This document shows, piece by piece, positions 27,706-35,307 of a stretch of DNA of 64,000 nucleotides. The stretch comes from Giesbergeria anulus (lineage in GTDB: Bacteria; Pseudomonadota; Gammaproteobacteria; Burkholderiales; Burkholderiaceae_C). The notes beneath the pieces were generated by a model. That model did no database searches and was not told the origin of the DNA. It saw only the letters and a program-made list of their open reading frames with translations. The stretch is from NCBI RefSeq assembly GCF_900111115.1, contig NZ_FOGD01000002.1:186001-250000 (forward strand). Reading direction: 5' to 3'. The position numbers and the translations under genes were made by a program. How positions within the stretch are numbered: the first letter of the stretch is position 1; each line of letters opens with the position of its first letter.

Positions 27706-29250
27706 ATGTCTGACCATCTCCACGCCTCTCCTTCCCAAGATGAAAACCAACTCATGGCCGAGCGCCGCGAAAAACTGCGCGCCTTGCGCGAATCCGTGCA
27801 GGATGGCGCAGGCGTAGCCTTTCCCAACGACTTCAAGCCCGCACACCATGCCGCGCACTTGCAGCAAGAATATGCAGGCACCAGCGCCGAGGCATTGGAA
27901 ACCCAGCCCGTCACCGTCTCGGTAGCCGGGCGCATGATGCTCAAGCGCGTGATGGGCAAGGCCAGCTTTGCCACAGTACAAGACGGCTCCTTGGGCAGCA
28001 CCGGGGGCCGGGTGCAGTTGTATGTCACACGCGATGCGCTGGGTGAAGAGCTCTATGCCGCCTTCAAGCACTGGGACTTGGGCGATATTGTCGGTGCCGA
28101 AGGCACCTTGATGAAAACCAAGACCGGCGAGCTATCCATCAAGGTCACGCACCTGCGCTTGCTCACCAAGAGCCTGCGCCCGATGCCCGACAAGTTCCAC
28201 GGCATCCACGACCAAGAAGTCAAATACCGCCAGCGCTATGTCGATTTGATGACCGATGAATCGGCCCGCCGCCGCTTTATCGCCCGCAGCAAGGCCGTCA
28301 GTGGCATCCGTGACTTCATGGTGCAACACGACTTTCTGGAGGTGGAAACCCCGATGCTGCACCCCATTCCCGGTGGTGCCAACGCCAAGCCCTTTGTTAC
28401 GCACCACAACGCGCTAGAACAAGAGATGTACCTGCGCATTGCGCCGGAGTTGTACCTCAAGCGCTTGTTGGTGGGCGGTTTTGAGCGCGTGTTCGAGATC
28501 AACCGCAACTTCCGCAACGAAGGGATTTCGGTACGCCACAACCCCGAATTCACGATGATGGAGTTCTATGCGGCCTATTGGAACTACCGCGATCTGATGG
28601 ACTTTACCGAAGCGCTGGTGCGCGACGCGGCCATGAAGGCGGTTGGCTCTTTGGAGCTGTCGTACCAAGACCGCAGTGTGGATTTGAGCCAGCCTTTCCA
28701 GCGCCTGACTATCCGCGAGGCTATTTTGGCGCACACCGAGGCCGGTGACAATGTAGATGATGCAGCTTGGTTGATCGCCGCCCTGCAAAAGCTGGGCATG
28801 AATGAGGCCAAAAATCGCCTGTCGCAGCGCACATTGGCAGGCTTGCAAGTGCTGTATTTTGAAGAAACGGTAGAAGACAAGCTCTGGCAGCCCACCTTCA
28901 TCATGGAGCACCCGACCGAGATCAGCCCGCTGGCCCGCGCCAATGACCAGCGCCCCGAAGTGACCGAGCGTTTTGAGCTGTACATCACGGGCCGCGAGTT
29001 TGGCAACGGCTTTAGCGAGCTCAACGATGCCGAAGACCAAGCGGCGCGCTTCCATGCCCAGGTAGACAACAAGCACGCAGGCGATGATGAGGCCATGTAT
29101 TACGACCACGACTTTGTGCGTGCGTTGGAGTACGGCATGCCCCCGGCAGGCGGTTGCGGTATTGGCATTGACCGCCTGATGATGTTGCTCACTGATAGCG
29201 CCAGCATCCGCGATGTGATCTTGTTCCCAGCCCTGCGCCGCGAACTCTGA
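27706..29250 (+). CDS. lysS: Lysyl-tRNA synthetase, class II
   Basis: 514 residues. N-terminal OB-fold tRNA-binding domain ([21 protein letters not shown]) followed by the class II core: motif 1 around [24 protein letters not shown], motif 2 [20 protein letters not shown], and motif 3 [19 protein letters not shown]. It charges tRNA-Lys. ATG 27706 is selected because the family sequence begins there; the longer frame from 27634 has no homology support. It ends 24 bp before the small MscS-like gene. Confidence 0.97.
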   Translation: MSDHLHASPSQDENQLMAERREKLRALRESVQDGAGVAFPNDFKPAHHAAHLQQEYAGTSAEALETQPVTVSVAGRMMLKRVMGKASFATVQDGSLGSTGGRVQLYVTRDALGEELYAAFKHWDLGDIVGAEGTLMKTKTGELSIKVTHLRLLTKSLRPMPDKFHGIHDQEVKYRQRYVDLMTDESARRRFIARSKAVSGIRDFMVQHDFLEVETPMLHPIPGGANAKPFVTHHNALEQEMYLRIAPELYLKRLLVGGFERVFEINRNFRNEGISVRHNPEFTMMEFYAAYWNYRDLMDFTEALVRDAAMKAVGSLELSYQDRSVDLSQPFQRLTIREAILAHTEAGDNVDDAAWLIAALQKLGMNEAKNRLSQRTLAGLQVLYFEETVEDKLWQPTFIMEHPTEISPLARANDQRPEVTERFELYITGREFGNGFSELNDAEDQAARFHAQVDNKHAGDDEAMYYDHDFVRALEYGMPPAGGCGIGIDRLMMLLTDSASIRDVILFPALRREL

Positions 29251-29274
29251 TATTGAGCATCAAGCTACAGCAGC

Positions 29275-29940
29275 ATGGCAAAGCGCAATTGGCAAGATCA
29301 ACTGCCCGAATGGGCACAAGACTGGCTAGAAGTCATCGTTCCGGGTGGGCAAATCTTGCTCATTTTGGTGGCTGCTTGGGCTTTGCAACGGCTGATCGTG
29401 CGCGTGGTGGATCGGGCAGGTACCCACTACCAGATGCCGCTGGAACTGATGGTACCCATCAATGGCTTGCTGCGCTGGACGATTTTGCTCAGTGCCTTGC
29501 TGTTGGTGTTGGAGCGCATGGGCGTGTCGGCCACGGTGCTATGGACAGCCTTTACCGGCTTTGCCACCGTGGGGGCGGTCGCCTTCTTTGCCGCTTGGAG
29601 CGTACTGTCAAACCTGTTTTGTGCGCTGTTGATTTTTACCATCGGGCCGTTCAGTCTAGGTGACACGATTGAACTGCTCGATACCGCAGAAAAACCCGGT
29701 GCCAAGGGGCGGGTGATTGACATTAATCTGCTCTACACCACGCTAGAAGACAGTACCGCACCCGGCACCTTTTTACAAATCCCCAACTCTCTGATTTTTC
29801 AGCGCGTGCTGCGCCGCTGGAAAGGCGGGCAGGCGGTAGCAGCCTCCAGCAGCACACCAGCCCCAGCTGCCGAGGTCACACCAGACCCTCACCCTGTAGT
29901 AGCACCACTGAACAATACACCAGCCCCCAGCCCTCCCTGA
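29275..29940 (+). CDS. Small MscS-family mechanosensitive channel
   Basis: 221 residues. Membrane helices near 25-45, 65-85 and 90-130 precede an MscS beta domain (FSLGDTIELLDTAEKPGAKGRVIDI, then LYTTLEDSTAPGTFLQIPNS). The GSxxSNxFA-like region AAWSVLSNLFCALLIFTIGPF is the pore-lining helix TM3 and its kink. The C-terminus after residue ~185 is a Pro/Ala/Thr-rich tail instead of the usual alpha/beta domain. This short form gates under membrane tension. It directly follows lysS (24 bp), probably in the same transcript. Confidence 0.85.
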   Translation: MAKRNWQDQLPEWAQDWLEVIVPGGQILLILVAAWALQRLIVRVVDRAGTHYQMPLELMVPINGLLRWTILLSALLLVLERMGVSATVLWTAFTGFATVGAVAFFAAWSVLSNLFCALLIFTIGPFSLGDTIELLDTAEKPGAKGRVIDINLLYTTLEDSTAPGTFLQIPNSLIFQRVLRRWKGGQAVAASSSTPAPAAEVTPDPHPVVAPLNNTPAPSPP

Positions 29941-29976
29941 ATGGGGGGGCATTCGTCCATCGCAACATTGCTGGCA

Positions 29977-29994
29977 CTGTCATACGCTTGCCAT
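29977..29994 (+). promoter_or_regulatory. Pho box upstream of phoX
   Basis: CTGTCAT (29977-29983), four bases, then TTGCCAT (29988-29994): two 7-bp direct repeats at 11-bp spacing, matching the PhoB-binding consensus closely, with the second repeat in the place of a -35 box. It lies 55 bp before ATG 30049. A good -10 box is not evident. Confidence 0.7.
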
Positions 29995-30048
29995 ACGGTT
30001 TTTGAAGAATGGATTCTTTTTGCATTCCATTGTCCTTTGGAGCCCCTG

Positions 30049-32217
30049 ATGACCGCACCCAGCACCTACGATGACAACGAAATCGTTAACGCCTCCAGCA
30101 ACTTGCATATGGATGCGCTGATTGCCACGCGCCTGAGCCGCCGCCAAGCACTCAAGGGTGGGATGAGCGTGACAGCTGCAGCCTTGTTGGGCAGCGTCAG
30201 CCTAAGCGCCTGTGGCGGCTCCGACGATGCAGCCACAGCGGATGGGCTACAGCTGAGTTTTAGCGCCGTAGCAAAAAACAAGAATGACTTGGTCACAGTG
30301 CCCGAAGGCTACCAAGTAAGCATTCTGCACGCGCTGGGTGATCCGCTGCAATTTGGTGAAGAATCTTGGAAGGGTGATGGCAGCGAAAGCGCTGAATCCT
30401 ACAACCGCCGCATTGGCGACGGCCACGATGGCATGTATTACTTTGGCCTGTCCGACGACGGCAAATTCAACGCTGAGCGCTCAGATCGTGGCCTGCTGGC
30501 CATGAATCACGAGTATGTCGTCGCCCCTTATGTCCTGCACCCCAATGGCATGACCACAGGAGCCGCCCGCGTGCCCACCGAAGTAGAAAAAGAAATCTAC
30601 GCCCACGGCGTCAGTGTGGTGGAGGTCAAGCGCAGCAGTGGCAATGACATGGCGATGGTGCGCGGCTCGCGTTTTAACCGCCGCATCACCTCGGCCACCG
30701 AGATAGCCTTCGCCGGCCCCGTGCAAGGCCATGCCTTGGTGCGTACCAAATTCTCGCCCGATGGCCTTAAAACCCGTGGTACCAACAACAACTGTGCCAA
30801 TGGTTATACCCCTTGGGGCACTTACCTGACTTGTGAAGAAAACTGGCTCAATGTGGTGAGCCGTGCTGCGGGCGACGATGCCAAGCGCAGCGCCAAGGAG
30901 GTGGTAGCACTGAAACGCTACGGCCTGCCAGAAAACCGCAAAAGCCCCTACCTGTGGGACACCGCTGGCAGCGATGATTTGTTTGCCCGCTGGACTTCTT
31001 CCGTGACCGGAGCCAGCGCCAACGACGATTACCGCAACACTGCCAACACCTTTGGCTGGGTGGTAGAGATTGACCCCTTCAACCCCACATCGACCCCTGC
31101 CAAGCGCAGCGCCTTGGGCCGTTTTAACCACGAAGGTGCTTGGCCTGCGCCCGCCGTGGCAGGCCAGCCTATCGTCATTTACATGGGTGACGATGCCCGC
31201 AACGAGTACATCTACAAGTTTGTCTCTAAAGCCCTGTGGAACCCACAAGACGTAAACGGTGGCATGGCCGTAGGAGCCAAGTATCTGGACGAGGGCACGT
31301 TGTATGTGGCTAAGTTCAATGCCGATGGCAGCGGCCAGTGGCTAGAACTGAGCTATGGCAAGAACGGCTTGGATGCCAGCAATGCCGCCTACCCGTTTGT
31401 CGATCAGGGCGATGTCGTGACCCATGCCCGCTTGGCTGCCGACAAAGTAGGAGCCACGAAGATGGATCGTCCAGAATGGGGTGCCGTGCATCCGCGCAAC
31501 GGCGAGGTCTATATGACCCTGACCAACAACAGCAACCGTGTCGATCCCAGCGCCACCCCCACCGGCAGCCAACTCAAGCCCGATGCCGCCAACCCACGCT
31601 ACTACAGCGACAACTACACCAACAACGACGGCAGCAGCAAGAGCAACAAGGGCAACCCCAACGGCCACATCATCCGCTGGCACGAAAATGGCAGCAATGG
31701 TGCCGCCACGGCGTTTGCTTGGGATATTTACCTGTTTGCCGCCCAAGCCGATGCAGCGGGTGACGTCAACCTGTCAGGCTTGAGCGCAGTGAATGATTTT
31801 TCTAGCCCCGATGGCCTGTATTTTGACCCGCGTGGTTTGCTGTGGATTCAGACCGATGATGGTGCTTATACCGATGTGACCAACTGCATGATGCTGGCCG
31901 CTGTGCCCGGCCAAGTGGGCGATGGCGGTGCGGTCACTGCTGCGGGTGGCACAGCCACACGCAAAGGAGCCAATGCCTCGCCGGACAATCTGCGCCGCTT
32001 TTTGGTTGGCCCCAAGCAGTGCGAGATCACTGGCGTGGCCGTCACCCCGGACGGCAAAACGCTGTTCTTTAATGTGCAACACCCCGGAGAAGAAAGCAGC
32101 CTGAGCAACTTGGGCAGCCATTGGCCCGCCAGCCAGACTAATCCAGCCGCCACCCAGCGCCCACGCTCGGCTACGGTGGTGGTAACGCGTACCGATGGCG
32201 GGGCTATCGGGCTTTGA
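30049..32217 (+). CDS. phoX: PhoX-type alkaline phosphatase (DUF839)
   Basis: 722 residues. Twin-arginine leader (RLSRRQALKGGMSVTAAALL) ending in LSAC, which looks like a lipobox, so it may be a Tat-exported lipoprotein. The mature domain fits the PhoX/DUF839 family: GHDGMYYFGLSDDG, GLLAMNHEYV, GTYLTCEENWLN, and a Glu/Asp-rich metal-binding core, with a late FDPRGLLWIQTDDG segment. PhoX releases phosphate from organic esters using iron and calcium. The Pho box upstream fits phosphate-starvation control. The start at ATG 30049 has TTGGAG upstream; the frame extends further 5' without homology. Confidence 0.93.
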   Translation: MTAPSTYDDNEIVNASSNLHMDALIATRLSRRQALKGGMSVTAAALLGSVSLSACGGSDDAATADGLQLSFSAVAKNKNDLVTVPEGYQVSILHALGDPLQFGEESWKGDGSESAESYNRRIGDGHDGMYYFGLSDDGKFNAERSDRGLLAMNHEYVVAPYVLHPNGMTTGAARVPTEVEKEIYAHGVSVVEVKRSSGNDMAMVRGSRFNRRITSATEIAFAGPVQGHALVRTKFSPDGLKTRGTNNNCANGYTPWGTYLTCEENWLNVVSRAAGDDAKRSAKEVVALKRYGLPENRKSPYLWDTAGSDDLFARWTSSVTGASANDDYRNTANTFGWVVEIDPFNPTSTPAKRSALGRFNHEGAWPAPAVAGQPIVIYMGDDARNEYIYKFVSKALWNPQDVNGGMAVGAKYLDEGTLYVAKFNADGSGQWLELSYGKNGLDASNAAYPFVDQGDVVTHARLAADKVGATKMDRPEWGAVHPRNGEVYMTLTNNSNRVDPSATPTGSQLKPDAANPRYYSDNYTNNDGSSKSNKGNPNGHIIRWHENGSNGAATAFAWDIYLFAAQADAAGDVNLSGLSAVNDFSSPDGLYFDPRGLLWIQTDDGAYTDVTNCMMLAAVPGQVGDGGAVTAAGGTATRKGANASPDNLRRFLVGPKQCEITGVAVTPDGKTLFFNVQHPGEESSLSNLGSHWPASQTNPAATQRPRSATVVVTRTDGGAIGL

Positions 32218-32656
32218 CGCCAAATGCAGCCTGCCGGGCCATGCCTAGCGGGCTGTTTACGCCAGCAGGGCGTCCGCGCTGGCATAGGAAGGCCCGCTGT
32301 TGCGGGCAATGTCGCGTACCTCTTGGGTGGCTTGGCGGTTGATTTGATGGCGCTGCCGCATCGCCCTTGCCTGTTCTGGCGTCAGGCGAAGCTCAAAGGG
32401 AATGCCATTAACGCCTGACCAAGTTCTTGGGCGCTGGGGTGAATGCGTTCTACAAGGCTTTTCCATCAAAGAGCGAGGTGCGCCTTTATGCAGACCTTCT
32501 GTAGCGGGTTTTATTTTTAATCAGTTGCTGTGTACGTTACCGAACAGTCTAGACCAACTTACGAAGCTACTATCAGTTAGCACTTTGGTTAGGTGAAAAC
32601 AAAACCAGTGCTGATTGACTGTAAATTCATCCACTTCTTCAAGTTAGGAAAATATT
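32218..32656. other. Long intergenic stretch, mostly unassigned
   Basis: About 440 bp. It contains a 6-bp hairpin GCCCGC/GCGGGC (32292-32307) without a T-tract and one low-confidence small frame on the minus strand. Nothing else is supported. Confidence 0.4.
32257..32466 (-). CDS. Possible small protein, unrecognised
   Basis: About 69 residues. The C-terminal part (RLTPEQARAMRQRHQINRQ, then ATQEVRDIARNSGPSYASA) has regular coding-like composition with a predicted helix, but the first ~20 residues look random and no ribosome-binding site is visible. It may be a remnant of a longer gene or a chance frame in the intergenic region after phoX. No function proposed. Confidence 0.25.
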   Translation of the reverse strand: MEKPCRTHSPQRPRTWSGVNGIPFELRLTPEQARAMRQRHQINRQATQEVRDIARNSGPSYASADALLA

Positions 32657-32860
32657 ATGACTAATACCAACGAATCCAGCGCTCTGCACAAAAAAGCTGC
32701 CGGCGATCACGAAGCAGCCGCAAAACACCACCAGAAGGCAGCCGAATCCCATGACCAAAACAAGTTGAGTGACGCGAAGGTCAGCGCCAAGAGCGCCATG
32801 GATAGCTCCGACGCTGCACACAAAAATACGAAAGTCGCTTGCGACAGTTCGGCAAAGTAA
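32657..32860 (+). CDS. Small Ala/Lys/His-rich hydrophilic protein
   Basis: 67 residues, without Trp, Tyr or Phe and with one Cys. It has repeating patterns HKKAAGDHEAAAKHHQKAAESH, then SAKSAMDSSDAAHKN, predicted to form a highly charged, partly helical or disordered chain. Similar small His/Ala/Lys-rich proteins occur in many Burkholderia and Pseudomonas genomes with no known function; a stress or desiccation role has been suggested for such compositions but is not shown. A weak ribosome-binding site (AGGAAA) precedes ATG 32657. It stands alone between phoX and thrB genes. Confidence 0.7.
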   Translation: MTNTNESSALHKKAAGDHEAAAKHHQKAAESHDQNKLSDAKVSAKSAMDSSDAAHKNTKVACDSSAK

Positions 32861-32871
32861 ATTCTTGCTGG

Positions 32872-32928
32872 AGGGCATAAATCGTCATCTAGATCAAATC
32901 TAATTTATCTAAATAAAATTTATGCCCT
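32872..32928. repeat. 11-bp perfect inverted repeat with 35-nt loop
   Basis: AGGGCATAAAT (32872-32882) and ATTTATGCCCT (32918-32928) are exact inverted copies around an AT-rich loop, just after the small Ala/Lys/His-rich gene. The following TTCATTTCT is only partly T-rich. Possible terminator or a protein-binding dyad; it could also serve the convergent gene on the minus strand. Confidence 0.6.
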
Positions 32929-33021
32929 TCATTTCTAAAAATACAAATAAAAATTAATTTTTTATAGTCAAATAATTTATCTGGTATTAAAAAGCGGTAA
33001 TGGCCGCTACCGGCACCAGAA

Positions 33022-33849
33022 TCAAAACGTGCTATCGAGCTTGGTATCAGGCAAATCGACATCCGCAGCTTGGGGTGGCTCAAAGCAATCGCGGAAGGTA
33101 AAGACGATAGAGCTAAAGAACATGGCGGCCATCATCATGGCCATAGCCACCATCAGGCCCGCCATCGCCCCAGCGCTGAACAGGCCCAGCCCGGCCAGCA
33201 GCGCCCCCAGCAAACTGATAAGCACACCACCGATAGCAAAAGCCCCCAGCCAGCCTAGGCCAAAGAAGATAAAAGCCGTGATGTTGCGCGTACAAGCCAC
33301 TAGGCTAAAAAAGAGGCTTTTGACCGGCGGCACCCCATGCCAATGCACCAAGCCCGGCGCATGCCAAAACAGCAGCGACAGCGGTAGGTACAGCAACATA
33401 GCCAGCCACATGGCATACTGGAACTCATCGCTTTCGGCCAGTTCCGCACTCATGGGGATATGGCCCAAATAGACTTGGGCAAACAGGCCGCCATCGACCA
33501 ACGCAGACAGCGCCATCACCAGCAAAAACCCAACCGCATACAGCGCCCCCAACACTAGCATATCGCGCAGGTGTTGCTTGCCAGTGCGAAAAGCCACCAG
33601 CAGCACGGCGGGGGTCGGAAAGCGCCCTTGCATGGCCTCTGCCGCCGCCACCATCATCGCTAAGGTGGCCGAGGGCAACAGGCCCAGCGCCAGCGCAGGG
33701 CCAATCAAGGGCACGATGGAGACCAATGACATCGAGGCCATGGTCATGAAAAACAGCGCCGCGATGGCCATCGGCTGACGCCGGAACACGCTGATCCCCC
33801 CCTTGACCCAAGTGAGGCCGGTGCTGGCAGGGACGATGCGAAGTTTCAT
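33022..33849 (-). CDS. BPSS1780-type membrane protein
   Basis: 275 residues with about six hydrophobic segments (near residues 28-60, 95-120, 160-180, 190-215, 220-250). It begins MKLRIVPASTGLTWVKGGISVFRRQP, the characteristic start of the BPSS1780 family that sits beside homoserine kinase in Burkholderiales. The C-terminus is short and polar. Function unknown. It lies 11 bp downstream of thrB, so it belongs to the same transcript. Confidence 0.8.
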   Translation of the reverse strand: MKLRIVPASTGLTWVKGGISVFRRQPMAIAALFFMTMASMSLVSIVPLIGPALALGLLPSATLAMMVAAAEAMQGRFPTPAVLLVAFRTGKQHLRDMLVLGALYAVGFLLVMALSALVDGGLFAQVYLGHIPMSAELAESDEFQYAMWLAMLLYLPLSLLFWHAPGLVHWHGVPPVKSLFFSLVACTRNITAFIFFGLGWLGAFAIGGVLISLLGALLAGLGLFSAGAMAGLMVAMAMMMAAMFFSSIVFTFRDCFEPPQAADVDLPDTKLDSTF

Positions 33850-33860
33850 AAATCAGACGA

Positions 33861-34811
33861 TCAAAGTGCCAGAGGCTGGGCAATGCGCTGGCGCAGCACG
33901 CGCTCAAAATGGGCGGGGTCGTGCGGCGTGAGCAAAGAGGCTTGGCGTGGTAGGTGGAAATCCCAGAGGCGCGAAATCCAAAAGCGCAAGGCCCCAGCGC
34001 GCAGCATGGCGTTGAGCAGTTCGCGCTCGGCAGCGATCAGCGGGCGCACCGCCTGATAGGCACGCAACATGGCCTCGGCGCGGGAGGTGTCGTGCTGGCC
34101 GGTAGCCAAGTCAATGCACCAGTCGTTCAGGCACACGGCCAAATCGAACATCCACGTATCGACGCCCGCAAAATAAAAATCAAAAAAACCGGTCAGGGTG
34201 TCGCCGTCAAACATGACGTTGTCGCGGAACAAATCGGCATGGACGGGGCCACGCGGCAGTGCGGTATAGGCCGAAGAGGCGGCGACATGGTTTTGGTAGG
34301 CCAGCTCCGATTGCAACAACGCAGCCTGCTCGGGCGCAAGGTAAGGCAGCACCACTGGCACAGTTTCGTTCCACCACGGCAGGCCGCGCAAGTTGGGCTG
34401 TTGGCGCTCGTAGTCGCGCCCAGCCAAGTGCATACGGGCCAGCATATCGCCCACTGCGGCGCAATGCACGGCTTGGGGGGCCAATTGGCTTTTGCCTTGC
34501 AGGCGGTTGACCAGCGCGGCGGGCTTGCCACAGACGCGGTGCAAAATCTCGCCATGCTGGTCGGGCCGGGGGTCGGGCACCGGAATGCCTGCATGGGCCA
34601 AGTGCTTCATCAGGTGCAGATAAAACGGCAACTGCTCGGCGGTCAGGCGCTCAAACAGAGTGAGCACAAACTCACCTTGGTCGGTGGTGACAAAGTAGTT
34701 GGTGTTCTCAATGCCCCCTTCAATGCCGCGCAGCGCTTGCAGTTCTCCGAGTTGCAACCGTTGCACGAGGGTGTGTGCATCTTTCAGGGGGACTTGGGTA
34801 AATACGGCCAT
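33861..34811 (-). CDS. thrB: Homoserine kinase (ThrB type II)
   Basis: 316 residues. Aminoglycoside phosphotransferase-like fold: [18 protein letters not shown], the catalytic loop [14 protein letters not shown] (HxDxxxxN) and [21 protein letters not shown] (metal-binding DxD-like Asp). This is the ThrB-II form used by betaproteobacteria and Pseudomonas instead of the GHMP-type kinase. It makes O-phosphohomoserine for threonine synthesis. Its neighbours (BPSS1780 protein, DUF2782 protein, polA) are conserved in this group. Confidence 0.95.
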   Translation of the reverse strand: MAVFTQVPLKDAHTLVQRLQLGELQALRGIEGGIENTNYFVTTDQGEFVLTLFERLTAEQLPFYLHLMKHLAHAGIPVPDPRPDQHGEILHRVCGKPAALVNRLQGKSQLAPQAVHCAAVGDMLARMHLAGRDYERQQPNLRGLPWWNETVPVVLPYLAPEQAALLQSELAYQNHVAASSAYTALPRGPVHADLFRDNVMFDGDTLTGFFDFYFAGVDTWMFDLAVCLNDWCIDLATGQHDTSRAEAMLRAYQAVRPLIAAERELLNAMLRAGALRFWISRLWDFHLPRQASLLTPHDPAHFERVLRQRIAQPLAL

Positions 34812-34900
34812 CGCTCAACAGACTAGGGAATAGAGGCTAAAAAAAGGAAATCCCACAGCACTACCGAGCCAACACCGGCCCCGCAGCACGCACGGAAAAA

Positions 34901-35251
34901 TCAGAACTGCTTAAGGTTCCAGACACGGGTGCCAGTATTGGTCTCGCCGCCGTTGCGTGGGCGGTTGCGCACACCATCGGAGGGTTGCACCTCGTAGGCG
35001 GGTACATCGCCCACCTTGGGCTGGACGGTGATGCTTTGGGTTTGACCACCAATGCGCAGCTCATCGACGCGGCTGCCACCATCTTCAACGTGGATGCGTT
35101 GGGTGCGTTGTTCGGGGCGATGGCTTTTAGCGGCAGGCGGTGGCGGATTGGTATGCCCGGCAGTGGCCTTGGGGCTGAAAGCATCAGGATTTTGGGCCAA
35201 GGCCGGGCCAGCAGCCAAAGCCAGCAACAGAAGGGGTAGAACAGCGCGCAT
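34901..35251 (-). CDS. DUF2782-type exported protein
   Basis: 116 residues from ATG 35251. Signal peptide MRAVLPLLLLALAAGPALAQ ends after AQ, then a proline/lysine-rich spacer and a conserved domain: RIHVEDGGSRVDELRIGGQ, SITVQPKVGDVPAYEVQPSD, ending RVWNLKQF. The motif and the place between thrB and polA fit DUF2782, conserved in betaproteobacteria and pseudomonads; function unknown. The frame upstream of the signal peptide is not supported. Divergent from polA. Confidence 0.8.
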   Translation of the reverse strand: MRAVLPLLLLALAAGPALAQNPDAFSPKATAGHTNPPPPAAKSHRPEQRTQRIHVEDGGSRVDELRIGGQTQSITVQPKVGDVPAYEVQPSDGVRNRPRNGGETNTGTRVWNLKQF

Positions 35252-35307
35252 AGCGCGATTGTAGGCCGCGCCTGCGCCCACTGGCCGGGCCATGCACAAT
35301 CGGCCCC

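Noticed and set aside
27525-28028. N-terminal extension of YggT
   Set aside because: The extension overlaps the lysS start and shows no conserved sequence; the YGGT repeats start at ATG 27524.
28414-29109. Long minus-strand frame inside lysS
   Set aside because: Shadow frame; lysS covers the region with clear class II motifs.
32224-32418. Plus-strand 64-residue frame after phoX
   Set aside because: No ribosome-binding site and random-looking composition.
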